64,000 nt of DNA. Origin: Thelonectria olida (taxonomy: Eukaryota > Ascomycota > Sordariomycetes > Hypocreales > Nectriaceae). The stretch's first letter is position 1. Each line of letters begins with the position of its first letter. The notes under the pieces are model-generated. The model had not been told where the DNA came from. It saw only the letters and a list, made by a program, of their open reading frames with translations, and searched no databases. A program made the translations under genes and the position numbers. Below are positions 23,708 through 37,098 of the stretch, in pieces. The stretch lies in NCBI GenBank assembly GCA_020736575.1, contig JAGPYM010000005.1, positions 2,046,001 to 2,110,000 of the forward strand, given 5' to 3'.

Positions 23708-25303
23708 CTACATAACTAAAACTGGAATATCACTTGTGATAACGTCAGTCCATCTCCTTGGAGTGTCCATCGCCCATAGCTTCTTCAACGCCTCCAATGC
23801 AGCAGGGATGGATCCAAAGCCGGTGTGAGAATACAATGACACGAGACGATCTGAAAAGAATTTTCGGTGCTCTGGAATCGTGCTTTCGGCGGCAGCAATA
23901 AAACAGGTCCAGACAAGAGCATGAGAGCCTGGAACATGCACTCCTAACGCGGCAACCTTTTGCCGCAATTGCTCGACGAGGTGAATGGATTCGTCTTGGT
24001 TCAGGGAAGACTCTGCTCGTCTTCGATAGAGTCCGCAAGCGTCACAGATGGCGCCTCGTATAAGGCCGAGGTTGTTAAAGTGACCGGAGTCTCGGGCGAG
24101 ATGGGGATATTCCATAAATTCGAAATAGTGCTCGGGAGGTTGCGTAACTACTTGGAGGCCTTTTTTCTCATTGGCCAGAGGGAGGCCAAAGAGCTGGAAC
24201 CTAGAGACGAGTCAGTACCGGAACAACGTGCGACTGAGCCTTGGGACACTTACATCTTTATCTGCTGTCGGAAGAAGTCTTCCAGTCCCGTTGGTAAGAC
24301 GCCAGTGCCGAGTGCCTGCGTAAAGCACTCCAACATTTCCAGGAGATAGCCATAATTATCAGCGCCCGTGATCGTCTCCCCGACGAGCAGAACGAGCACA
24401 GTAGCCAAGGTGAAGTGATTAAACACCTCGCCGGGCCGCAATAGGAGAGAGTCACGCCGCAGCTTCTCAATGATGGCATGATGGCCTGCTTCAGCAGTTT
24501 GCCTCAAAGCTGGCACTTTTTGAGCCAGATGAAAGGTCGCGGCAACTGACACTGCACGTCCGAGGACGACGTCCTGGCAAGCGAGTGGTAGAATAACATC
24601 TCGGTAGCCGTTACTTTCAGAGTCGAGCACAACCATGATTGGAGCGACACTTTGGGCAACTACAGGTTTAGTTAGCTTTAGAGTGCTTCATTAGTGGAGG
24701 GAGCTGTTGAGTGCTTACAGTGCTCAAATAGCATCCTTGCCTGCGGATGTAAAGGCTCATCAGGTGCTGGTCTTAGAGGGGGTTGACTGATGGTAAGGGC
24801 CATCTCTTTTGACAAAGGGAGACCGGCATCGTTGAGATCGTTGGCTGGAGTGTCGGAGCGCAAGCTTGGAGGACTGTTGGGTGTAGATTGAGTCGACTGT
24901 GCTGGGCTACGTCCCTTCTTGAGCCTATCGCCGACATCGACCCATCGGTAGTTCCTTCGAGCCCTAGATACTACGGAGGGAGTAGGAGAGGCTCTGGGGT
25001 CAGTCGTAGGTGGCGACTTGGAAGACACGATGGCTGTATCCGAGTGCGACTGGGGCATAGGATTCTTATTGGCCATGTGGCTGCTGAATCGACAGCGAAG
25101 GCCCTGTCCCGAGCATGAGATGCCCTTCTTGAGACACTTGAGACATTGAGGCTCTGTCTTATCGCACTTGAGCCTTCTCTTGAAGCATTCGTAGCATCCT
25201 TGACAGATTCCGTGTTAGTTGATCCCATAACCGAGCTCATCAAGGGTTCCAAGGCCCACCAACACCGGTTCACCGTACCATCGTTTCGTCGGGCCAAGGA
25301 CAT
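23708..25303 (-). CDS. Zn(II)2Cys6 transcription factor (fungal_trans_2-like)
   Basis: Exons on the minus strand are 25303-25279, 25198-24719, 24659-24254 and 24200-23708 (467 residues). The zinc cluster follows a very short first exon: Cys10, Cys13, Cys20, Cys27, Cys30 and Cys37 after SLARRNDG. The linker is Ser/Pro-rich. The body has the helical arrangement of ARCA-like regulators (PLACQDVVLGRAV, HYFEFMEYPHLARD, VWTCFIAAAES, RRWTDVI). Introns have CTAAC branch sites. Met at 25333 is an upstream alternative. It is about 600 bases from the 3' end of the amine oxidase on the same strand, so it could regulate that module, but this is only positional. Confidence 0.9.
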
Positions 25304-25905
25304 GTTACACACCAGCCCTGTGCCAGCATTCAAGTCCGTCGAAGATGGAGACGCCGGAACCGGGCGGCGGCTTAGTATGGAGTTACGTGTAACGCGATAT
25401 CGTTGTGAATGGCTATCAGCGGAGGGATAAAAAGTCGATATGACGAAGAGGCGAGCGTGAGATCAGAGGGACCAACGTTACGCGTGCGTGATGAGAAATA
25501 CGCAGGCATAGTGGCCCATTCTACGCCCTGGGACCAGTAGCGTTGGTTGGGTGACAGTCTGGAGGGGAACTAAACCGAGCGAAGATAAGTTTAACAAAGG
25601 GGAGAACCAAGAAATACCACCTTGTGCCATCTCATGATTGTCTTGGGGGCACAGGGGCAACATGTTTTCGATATCAAAATTGAAAGAATGGTACGAAACT
25701 AGCGCATCTCAACGGTGAGGGCTCATAGCAGACTCCTATCCAAGGGAACACAACAGGACTTTGAGGAAGTGTCGCTATCCCTCGATTAGACAACAACGAG
25801 GATTGATTCTGGGGTACATGTGCTGAACAAAATTCACCAAGAAGTGTGATTACAGATAGTATCTCGTTAAGGCATCCGAGAAAGGTATTTCATCACACAT
25901 CAGTT
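25304..25905. other. Intergenic region
   Basis: About 600 bases between tandem minus-strand genes, holding the promoter of the Zn2Cys6 gene. No gene and no CGGWCCG site are seen. Confidence 0.5.
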
Positions 25906-27603
<1,698 letters not shown>

Positions 27604-28449
27604 GTTGAAGGAGTTGTGGGCAGGAATTCGATGGCTTCGGGAAAGGCAGGCTAGGATAACAGAAGGGAAGAGCACAGACGAGAGAGCTTTCCGAGGTGGT
27701 TGAATGAAGGTGCGGAATCAATTTATCTTTGTCGAATCCTTGTCTTTGTGTGCCTGTCATCTTGCCCCAACCACGGCTATCGCCTCGTCATTTTGACGCA
27801 TTCCCCATTCGGGAATTTTCTGAGAGAAACACTCGCCGTCATCTCCATCCCTGCAATCAATCTAGTGGCCGGGTATCTCGTGACGAACCCTGGTCAGTCT
27901 GTATTCGTAGTTTTGTATAGGTTGCTGGTCCCTTGTCTCCTCGCCACCGGCCACCGACCGAGTGGCTTCGACCATGGGCCACCACGCCCGGACCGGGACC
28001 CTCTTGAGGCCACGATCCAATCATGCCTCCTCATTTTCTCACAGAATTTCCGGATTCGGGTAGTCGTTTTGCTGGGAGGCATGCGTGTGTGCAAAACGCG
28101 GGGTAATGCAAGATACCTGTATCAACTTATCTTGATCATTTGGCCGTATCAACTACATGGGCTAGAATAGTACCGTCATGTTAGTCAATCGGGGCGGTGA
28201 TGATTACGCCAGTTCTGGTCGATATCAGGCGGCGTGTTGAGAGATGTCCTGTCTCAGCAGTCAAGCCCCTTCTTATCAACATGGTGTGCGTGTGCCACCT
28301 TCGGGATCTCGTTGCTCAGTAGTATAATTACCTTGTGCAGTCCCCCCGTGCAACTACAGTTTGCCTATAAATGCGACAATCGCCCCTTTGAAACTGTATT
28401 CTTCCCTTCCCGAGTCATTGCAGCATTCAGAGCCATTACGTTGCACAAC
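27604..28449. promoter_or_regulatory. Divergent promoter of amine oxidase and permease
   Basis: 850 bases between head-to-head genes. It contains one CGGACCG palindrome (listed separately) and a TATA-like TATAAATG at about 28364, near the permease leader. No gene is seen. Confidence 0.55.
27989..27995. promoter_or_regulatory. CGGACCG site between amine oxidase and permease
   Basis: Sequence CCCGGACCGGGA; it lies 386 bases before the oxidase ATG and 455 before the permease ATG. It is one of the intergenic copies of the shared palindrome and is itself extended to a longer CCCGG-A-CCGGG palindrome. Confidence 0.5.
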
Positions 28450-30440
28450 ATGTCTTCCTTGAAAATGGATTCCCATCCTGCACAAGGTGCTCTACAACAG
28501 CGCCTATCAACACTGACCATGGTGGCCATGGCGTTTGCAATTCTCAAGTGCGTTCCTTCATACTCCATCTTGAGCCATACTAATCACCAGAGCCAGTACC
28601 TGGATCGCTCTCGCCGGCTCCATCGCCTACATCCTGCCTTCGGGCGGTTCCGTCAGCTTCATATACGGATTCATCTTCTGCGTTCTCTGCAACCTAGCTC
28701 TTGCTGCCAGCCTAGGGGAGCTTGCTGCTATCTGGCCAACGGCAGGAGGTCAATACCACTTCATGTATGCGTTGTGCACCCAACGTTGGAAGCGCTCCAT
28801 GGTATGTCCTTCAACGAGACGGCTGTCTGATGGCATAAAGGACTAATGATTTCACAGAGCTTCTTCGTAGGATGGACGAATATCGCTGGATGGCTCACAG
28901 TTGTGACTACGCAAGGCTTCTTCGCAGGTAGTTCAAGTCACCTTCTCATCTCGTCCGCTCAAGTGCTCACTTATTTAAGCCCAATTAATCTCAGCAGCAG
29001 CCGTCGTGGCTTCATCTGGAGCATATGAGGCTACCGCCTGGAAAACATATCTCTTCTTCCTCGCAATCCTCTCATTCGGCACAGTCGGAAACATTTGGGG
29101 AAACAGAATACTGGGACGGTGGAACGATCTTGCTTGTGAGTACATCCTGAAGCCCTTTTTCGGGTCTTCTCTAAGTCAACCGCTCTGTAGTATATTGGTC
29201 CGTTCTAGCCGTCATCATCATCAGCATCATCCTCTTGTCGACATCCGAGAAAACAGACGCCCGACACGTCTTTACCGAGTTTAGCAATGAAACTGGCTGG
29301 CCTGATGGAGTGGCTTGGATCCTGGGCCTGTTGCAATCCGCGCTGTCACTTATTGGGTTCGACGTCGTGCTGCACCTCACAGAGGAAATGCCAAACCCCT
29401 CCAGAGATGCGCCACGAGCTATGCTATTGGCCATTGTTGTAGGGGGAGTCACGTAAGAAGCCTACTAAATCTCATGAAAAGCGTCACTCCTATACTAATC
29501 TATTCCTAGGGGACTCGCTTTCATCTTGGTCATTCTGTTCTGCCTGACTGATCCTGCTACCGTTCTCGGAACACCGACAGGGATGCCCATTGTCGAGCTC
29601 TTCTTACAGAGCACCAAGAACCGGGCCGGCACCACCATCTTGGCTCTCATGCTTAGCGTCTGCTTCATCAATGGTACATCGGCCAGCATAACCAGCGCTA
29701 GCAGACTGCTCTTCGCCATGGCTAGAGACCGAGGGATCCTGTATCACGGTTTCTTTGCCCACATCCAAAAAGGCCTCGATGTTCCTGTTCGAACCATCAT
29801 GCTCTGCTACGTCTTCAATGCTCTCTTCGGGCTGTTGTACTTGGGCCCATCGGTTGCTTTTGGCGCCTATGTCGCTTCTTGCACCATCTTCCTCAACATT
29901 TCCTATGCAAGCCCCGTTGTTGCCTTACTTGTGAGGGGGCGCAGAATTCTTCTGGAACATCAAACGAACAAGACGCCAGCCAAGATGGGCGTCAGAGCCG
30001 GTGCAGTCGTGAATATGATCGCTGCGACATTCGTCATCATCACATCCTTGGTGGGTAGCCAAATGGCAAACCAGACCAAAAGCGCCTGTCTAACACCATG
30101 GTTTACTAGTTCTTTTTCTTCCCCTCGGCACTGCCAGTGTCTGCAAACACGATGAGTGAGTAATCCTCTCCCACTACGAGCCCTCTTACTAATGCACGGT
30201 CCCAGATTATGTATGCGCTGTGGTGGGAGGGTTCTATGTGTTGATCAGTCTCTATTGGCTGGTGCATGGCAAGAGCTTCCAAGGACCAGTAAGTTACCCC
30301 TCAGGCAGTCGACGAAATCGAAGTGAACTGTGCTCATGATTGAACAGGATTTCGAGGAGCTCATCGGCCAGCCACTTCAGGCTGCGGGCTCCAGATTTAC
30401 AGATGTCAAACGAGTTGAGGGGGAACGGGTCAAGGCTTGA
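28450..30440 (+). CDS. Amino-acid/GABA/choline-type permease (APC superfamily)
   Basis: Plasma-membrane transporter for an amino acid or amine. Nine exons: 28450-28547, 28597-28801, 28858-28927, 28980-29135, 29191-29452, 29510-30050, 30110-30155, 30206-30288 and 30348-30440, giving 517 residues. Landmarks of the fungal GABA-permease group are present: LGELAAIWPTAGGQYH, WTNIAGW, then GFDVVLHLTEEMPNPSRDAPRAM and TSASRLLFAMARDRG. About 12 membrane helices are apparent. It is head-to-head with the amine oxidase, which suggests uptake of an amine substrate. The exact substrate cannot be told. Confidence 0.93.
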
Positions 30441-31159
30441 CCTTGTACACCATTGCATGTCGTTTTGGGATTGCTGGAGAAGTCTAGGGATACGTTTTGG
30501 GCGGCTCCCGAGCATATAGCAGGTGATTGGGAGTGTGAGGCGATAGTATCGTTTTTAAACGTGAATCGTATAGCCAATGTTAATTGACCTAATGAAGGAG
30601 ACGATATCACATGAAAATCTACGTTTGTAATGTTACGGAAAATATACTGCATCTCGATTCCGTGTTGGACCTTGTTGCTTCGGTGGTTGGACGGACACGA
30701 ACGGGACGATCAAGCTACAGCACCCACACCCTAGCCCACTGCAAATCTCCAGACGCCTCAGGCATATAAAGGTGGCCCTTAAACCCATAACAGCATGAAA
30801 ATTACTCTAGTCATCGTTATCCACGACTGCTCTGCTCATTACCCCTTTTGGTGATGAGTCTTGGTGAGCCCGGACGGCCGGGTCGCGTACGGACATATTT
30901 CTGTGCCCATGTTCGGACCGCTCTCCGCTTCAATTCCGTCTCTTTCCAGCTTAGACTCGCGTTTCGGACCGCAGCCCGAAAAGCGGAACTGGCCGGCCGG
31001 TTCCCACGGACCTCAGCGGTATTGAGCCATGATGGCACGGTTAGGGATCTGCGCTGATTGGAGGCGACATGCTAGTGGCCTGCATATCGGTAGTTATAAC
31101 TCTGTTATGGCAGTTGATGCGTTCAAACCCGGGCGGCTTCATACATCGTAGTGAGCAAC
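30441..31159. promoter_or_regulatory. Promoter region of the CTF1-like regulator
   Basis: 720 bases. Holds a TATA-like CATATAAAGG near 30763, a 14-base palindrome CCCGGACGGCCGGG (30869-30882) and two CGGACCG sites (30914 and 30965). Such density of CGG triplets is typical of Zn2Cys6-controlled promoters. Confidence 0.6.
30914..30971. promoter_or_regulatory. Two CGGACCG sites before the CTF1-like regulator
   Basis: Copies at 30914-30920 and 30965-30971, both in the form TTCGGACCGC, 44 bases apart edge to edge, and about 190-245 bases before the ATG. They fit autoregulation, or control by another regulator of the same regulon. Confidence 0.55.
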
Positions 31160-33544
31160 ATGGTCGTTTCTGCTTGTGTGCATCAGGACTCAGTTCCAAC
31201 TGCACTGCCTATCGCCATCGAAAGTGACGTAAAACCTCTTCACATTCTCAAGTTCAAGCCGCCATGCAGGCGAGGTCCCAAATTGAACCAACGCAGAGCA
31301 ACTCGAGCGTGTCTTGCATGTCGCGTCAGGAAAGTGAGATGCGACGTCACGAGGAGGCAGCCATGTGGAAACTGCCTATGGACTGGCCAAGAATGCACAG
31401 TCAGGAGTCATTCCAAACAAAGGTTAGTGGTTCTACCAGTTGCATCACTGGCTCGCCAAGCTCCAATATCAACCCTGTCTGCATTCCCATTCACAGTCCA
31501 CCCCCACTGACTACCCATTAGCCATGGCACCTTGCCCCCAGTGCCTTGCCATGATCCGACCAAGACCATTTCATACATGGCCGACCACTCTTCGCCAATG
31601 TTCTCACCAGCTTGCAGCTCTGATGACCAAGAGATGCATCACGGAATAGAAACATCCGGTATGTAACTCCTCCAAGCCAATGGTGCCCTATTAGCACTAA
31701 GCCAGAATATATAGAGCATTCACCGGCTTCCATCAGCTCCCTGGATAGCCATAATACAGTCCTCCCACCTCCCAGCACATGCACCGCGTCAGAGGCTGGC
31801 GAATTGCCCGAGCGTCATGTCCTTACGCCAAGTAGGGCTGAGCAAGAATATCTCAATCGCTTGCCGGGATTCATTAAACCCTTCGGCAGGGTTTTGGATG
31901 GCAGTGACTGGGAATTCTTGCGCGCTAAAGGAGCCCTCACGCTCCCGACTCCCTATCTACAAGCTGCCCTCATTCGAGCTTACCTTGAACACATCCAACC
32001 GCTGCTACCGGTCCTTGATGTCGGGGACTTTCTACAGTCATTCAACGCAAGATCTGGCCAATTGAGCCTCCTCCTCTTCCAGTCCGTTCTGTTTGCAGGG
32101 TCCGCCTTCGTAGATGTGCAGCTTCTCGTGAGCGCCGGTTTTCAGACCAGGACGGAAGCGCGCAAGGTCTTCTTGGACAGAGCTCGAGTCAGTCCATTGC
32201 CCATGCACTGCTCTCCCACGTTCTTGATGCGTGAGTACTGACATGAGATACAGTTACTATATGATTTTGGATCAGAGAAGAACCACTTGACCGTCATTCA
32301 ATCGCTCCTTCTCTTGACTTTATGGCACGAGTTACCGAGCCAACATCGGAATGTGGCTCATTGGATCAACGTGGCCATTTCTCAAGCCTTTGCCAGTGAG
32401 CTTCACTTGGAGCCTTCACTCATCCAGCCAAAGATACCGGCAAAACTCCAAAAGCTCCGTCGACGCCTCTGGTGGTCCTGTGTGATCCGTGACCGTTTGG
32501 CATGTCTCGGAACAGGACGGGCTCCTATGATCAGAGATGGCGACTCCAATGTATACATGCTTGAACTAGCCGACTTTGAGTTCGATCACGTATATTTCGG
32601 CAACTCGAAACTGCCAGAGATTGCATGCTCATATATATGGGATGAAGACAGGCGAGAAGAGTTGGCGCGAATTTGCATCGCTCAAGCAAAGGTTTGCAGA
32701 TGTGTAAGGTATGAGTTGCCGTTCTCTTCTTCCCCCATTTCTGATGAGGTCTTTTCCTGACTTTGAACCCTCCAGGGTTCCGCCACTCGACAAGTCGACA
32801 TTTGAATCCTATCAACGAGACTTGCTAGGCTGGTACGACTCTCTCTCACACTGGGAACAGTTCCGTCCTCTGACGACTAGTGAGTTTGAACACGATGGAG
32901 ATGCCAGCGCCGAGTTCAATCGTGCGATACTTCATGTGATTTATCACACTGCCTGTCTACGCCTCCATCAGACAAGACTCACTGTGTTACTTCATGATGC
33001 CAAAACATCAAAGTTTGACCTAGAACTTCTCAAAATTGACATGCAGCATTCCATTTGTCGCCTCGATGAGGTGATTCGCAACATTCAAGAAGTCAAGCCA
33101 ACCCTATTTCTTTCAACATTGGAGATGGCCTTTGTGGTTTCAGCCAAGGACATCGACTTCATGTCCGGCGGGGCTCTTCTGCAAGCAAACCACACACAGG
33201 GAGATGGTTGCTGTCGATGCACGCAAATAGTCGACTCAATACCAGAACTGGGGTCCGTCTCGAGTCCTAGCATCGGTTCTGATCCGGCGAAAACGCCTAC
33301 AGATTCTGCATCGTTCAGCACTTATGGAAAAGACGCCATGGAGAGCACTCATGTTCCTCTCACTCATGAGGAGATGCTACCAGGCTTGTTGAGGGCGGTA
33401 TTTGTCGACGAGTTTATGCCTTCAATAATGAAGCGTCGGAATCAGGGTGAGGAACCTTGCACAGAATTGTCAGATATGTCGCAGATACCTGATTGCGTGT
33501 TGGAAGGGTTAGGCCCGCTGTACGAGATGTTTCTAGCAGAATAA
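31160..33544 (+). CDS. CTF1-like Zn(II)2Cys6 transcription factor
   Basis: Exons are 31160-31422, 31522-31658, 31715-32187, 32254-32708 and 32776-33544 (698 residues). The zinc cluster is Cys51, Cys54, Cys61, Cys69, Cys72 and Cys79, in the context RRATRACLACRVRKVRCD. The body reads like cutinase transcription factor 1 relatives (LPGFIKPFGRVLD, ALIRAYLEHIQPLLPVLD, RRRLWWSCVIRDR, and a LLYDF stretch after the third intron). CTF1-type factors control cutinase and fatty-acid genes in Fusarium and relatives, so a fatty/branched-acid regulator is a reasonable guess. The donor of the third intron (GTCAGT at 32188) is the least certain junction. It stands at the left end of the carboxylase cluster and its own promoter carries the shared palindrome. 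Confidence 0.9.
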
Positions 33545-34034
33545 TACCCGTAATCTTTGATCGAAGCAAGATGTCGTTTATTCTCAGTTCCATGTCTATT
33601 CAGACACCGTGAGAACGATGAAGACAAAATGGACTAATGCAAGTCACAGCTCTATCTATATCAACCTTGATAATTTATGCCATTATAGTGGCTTTTTTTT
33701 CTTTCGAATTAGCGATTGGCATTCGGGCAATTTAGAGAGGCATTATGTATTATGAGCCCCAACTCGGTGTATGAAGCACAATAGAAAGGGGACAGATAGA
33801 ATATCAACAATAAAACAATAAAAGGGATAAACAAAGAAACCTTCAAGATCTTACTACTAAGGGTTCTTAGTAAACATGGCCGTTCAGAAATACGATAGCG
33901 GACTACCGAGTATCGTGAAAGCATCAATAAAAATAATAAATCGACGACGTATGGGTGGCACCTAAGCTATGGCGGCAAGTATGCTCGTTTAGCTAATTTT
34001 AAAATGTTTTGAAAATAAGTATAGGTAGTAAGTA
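33545..34034. terminator. Convergent 3' region
   Basis: 490 AT-rich bases between the 3' ends of the regulator and the carboxylase alpha gene, with several AATAAA-like stretches (for example around 33810-33830 and 33927-33940). It is presumably the polyadenylation region for both. No gene is seen. Confidence 0.5.
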
Positions 34035-36519
34035 TTAAGCAATACGGCACAGCACCCTACCCTCCTCGGAAGCATCTCCATCCTTCCAAGTAGTTTCAAA
34101 CAGTCCTCCTTTACTTGCCTTGATGCTGACCTCCATCTTCATGCTTTCAATAACCATAACCAGGTCGCCTTCCTTTACTTCATCTCCATTCTTCTTCTTG
34201 ATGGACAAGATCTTGCAGGGCATCGGCGCGACAATGTCATCCTCGACCTTGTCCGTCTTCGCGCGCACCGAAGCGCGCTGGTTCTCGCTCCAGGTCAACA
34301 GGCTGTCTCTTTGAAACTGGATGCATGTTCCTATGTGTGGAAAGTGGCAGAAGACGGTTTGTGACTCGTTGGGAAATTGACTCTGGTTAGTGGGCGCAAC
34401 GCAGAAGGCTCGAATTCTCTTTCCACCAACAGTGACATCAAGAACCGCCGAAGCTGGCTTGTCCGCAGGCGAGAGTTCTGCTGGTCCGAGAGAGGCCCAA
34501 GACAGAAGCTTCAGGTCCAACGACGGCGAAGACACGCGTCGAAGAATGTTGCTGACGCCATTGTACTCGTCCGCAATGACTTTAATGGCAGAGTCTCCTT
34601 CGTGGGCCTTGTCGGCGGACGCTCTGAGATCATCCAGGGCAATCACCCTAGCGTTCCCGGATCCGACGATGCGAGAGTTCTCAGGTGACCAAACAAACAG
34701 CGATGATGACTTTTGTGGCCCGGCTGAGCTCAGCCAGTCCCCCGTCACAACGTCGGAGTGAATATTGACGGGGTCGTGGTGCTGGTTGCGGAAATGGGGA
34801 CGGACGCTCTGAAAAGGCCGTCTGTTCCTTGAGCTGTCCTGCGAACGATGATGCAGGCTTCGAAGAAAGAAACTTGGTATCAACCCCAAGTTTCGATCAT
34901 ATCCACGCGGCGGCAGCAGCAATTCGTCGCGATTCCGAGGAATAAACGACGTCTGGTATCGACCGCCCCGAAACTCCTTGTGAGCCAAGCACGACTGAAG
35001 GAACAGCTGGTTGGTCTTTACACCGACACAGACAGTGTTTGCCATGACATGCTTCATCTTCTGGATCGCCATCTCCCTCGTCGGCGCCCAGACGACAAGT
35101 TTCGCAATCATCGAATCGAAATTTGTCGATACGGAAGCACCGGACTGCATCGCCGTCTCATACCGGATATCCCTGCCTGGCGCAAGGGAGCCCTCGCCTG
35201 GGAGCCAAAGATGGATTGGGCCGTGGTCCGGTAGAAAGTCGCGCTGGGGATCCTCGGCACAGAGACGACACTCAATCGCATGTCCGACCTGCTTGAGAGA
35301 GGTGACTTGCGGGAGCGAGGTCAGATTCCCACCCGAGGCCGCGAAGAGCTGTAGAGCAACGAGGTCTACGCCAGTGACTTCTTCTGAAATGGGGTGTTCG
35401 ACTTGTAAGCGGGCGTTGACCTCCAAGAAGAAGAAGCGGGACGTGTCGACGTCAAAGACAAATTCGACGGTGCCGGCGTTGCTGTATCCGATGAGTTTGG
35501 CGATGCGTACTGCAACCTGGCCCATCTCGCGGCGAATCTCATCCGACAGAACTGGACATGGGCTCTCTTCGATGAGCTTTTGATGCCGGCGCTGCACAGA
35601 GCAGTCTCTCTCAAAGAAACTCACGACATTTCCGTGCTCGTCGCCTAGAATCTGGACCTCGACGTGCTTGCTGTTTTCGATGTACTTTTCCAGAATGCAA
35701 TCGCTCGACCCAAAAGACCTGGTTGCTTCGGATTGCACCCGCTCCAGCTCCTCGCGCAAATGGGACGGCTCGCGAACAACTCGCATGCCTTTGCCGCCTC
35801 CACCTGCGGACGCCTTTAGCATGACGGGATATCCGATCTTGTCGGCGGCCTCTTCGAGATGCTCAATCTGGACGCTTGAGCCAGAGAAGCCTGGAATGAG
35901 CGGGACATCGGGAGCGTTCTCCTCGAGATATTTCTTTGACATGCGCTTGTCGCCCAAAGTCGACATGGCCTCAGGGCCTGGGCCGATGAAAATAAGACCG
36001 GCTTTGGCTACACTGGTGGCAAAGTCTGCGTTTTCGCTCAAGTATCCGTAGCCAGGATGAATGGCATCTGCTCCAAGATCCAGCGCTGTTTTGACGAGGA
36101 GGTCAATATTCAAGAATGGGTTGATCAAATGCTGATTGAGGCTTCCCACATTCAGCGCATTGTCAGCTTCGACAATGTGCCGGGAGTTTTGGTCTCTGCA
36201 CCCGAGTCAGTTTCCCAGATCAGATTATTCGAAAATGGGCGATTTGGCCTCACTCTTCCACGTAAATTAATGCGCTCTGGATGTTGAGTTTCCGACATGT
36301 CTGGATAATCCGAGAAGCAATCTCTCCCCGGTTAGCAACGAGAACTTTCCGAATGAACGGCAGGCCAGTATTGGGGTCAATTGGTAGCGGCGCAACGAAA
36401 AGCGGCGGCCTTTGCGGACAGGCATCAGGGTGCAGTGTGTTGGAAGACATGGCAGCGCACTGGCAGTGAGAATAGTTCCGAGCACAATGGAGATGATTTT
36501 CAGCAAGAATCTCTCTCAA
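34035..36519 (-). CDS. 3-methylcrotonyl-CoA carboxylase-type alpha (biotin) subunit
   Basis: ATP-dependent carboxylation of biotin and biotin carrier, for a 3-methyl-2-enoyl-CoA. Exons are 36519-36254 and 36195-34035 (808 residues; 785 if started at Met 36450). Order: biotin carboxylase N-domain (RKVLVANRGEIASRI), ATP-grasp with KASAGGGGKGMRVV, the EVNARLQVEHP block, a middle BT region, then a biotinyl domain with the acceptor Lys in ESMKME, 33 residues from the end. The N-terminus from either Met lacks the basic amphipathic presequence of the mitochondrial enzyme. The C-terminus (CRIA) is not PTS1, so import might depend on the beta subunit. It pairs with the beta gene 580 bases away on the same strand. 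Confidence 0.94.
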
Positions 36520-37098
36520 AGACGAGCTATTGGGTCACACTTCAGCATAAGAACTCGACCGCTATTTCCCCATTCGAGTTCGCTGCGACTTGGTGCTCTC
36601 CGTCGTGCCGGAGCCCACACACGCGGACCGAAGCCTGCAGGCGGGAATAACCCCAGGGCAGGCTACGGTTCATCGGGTTCGCTCCGTGCATCCCGCATTT
36701 TTAGTGCATCTCCGATTGATGGGGCGAGGATGATCATGGGGGATGGGATTCGAGGCGAAACGGCATCGGATAGCACGAGATTCACATGTCTACAGCTTTT
36801 GACATTGTTCAGGGGCGGGAGATCAGCCGCGTTTCCTCAAGGTAGTCGGCATTCGGCTTAGGGAACAAATGAAGACGATTTTACAGATTTGATCTAGTCA
36901 TTACACCTCTTTCCTCGTGAGTGTTTGAATGAGACAGAAGCCTCGAACACGAGTATAGCGAAACATCACTGTCATTCCCTGAGCTGGGCGTAGACTACAT
37001 TATTACCAGTAATGATACCATGATTTCGATAAATGTCATATATGGACGACCAATTTTAAATGAAGCAGAATTAAATGTTTTAATCTAGTGTGGCCAAA
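36520..37098. promoter_or_regulatory. Promoter region of the carboxylase alpha gene
   Basis: 580 bases between the two minus-strand carboxylase genes. It contains one CGGACCG site and, at the far end, the 3' region of the beta gene. No gene is seen. Confidence 0.5.
36624..36630. promoter_or_regulatory. CGGACCG site before carboxylase alpha
   Basis: Context ACGCGGACCGAAG, about 105 bases before the Met at 36519 and 174 before the Met at 36450. The 3' flank (CCGAAG) is the same as at the beta/synthetase site. Confidence 0.55.

Noticed and set aside
31080..31140. GTTCAAACCC stretch resembling a tRNA B box
   Set aside because: No matching A box, acceptor stem or cloverleaf pairing around it.
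36267..36506. Minus-strand frame with signal-peptide-like start (MLKIISIVLGTIL)
   Set aside because: Different frame over the first exon of carboxylase alpha. The in-frame sequence RKVLVANRGEIASRI fixes the correct reading, so this is not a leader peptide.
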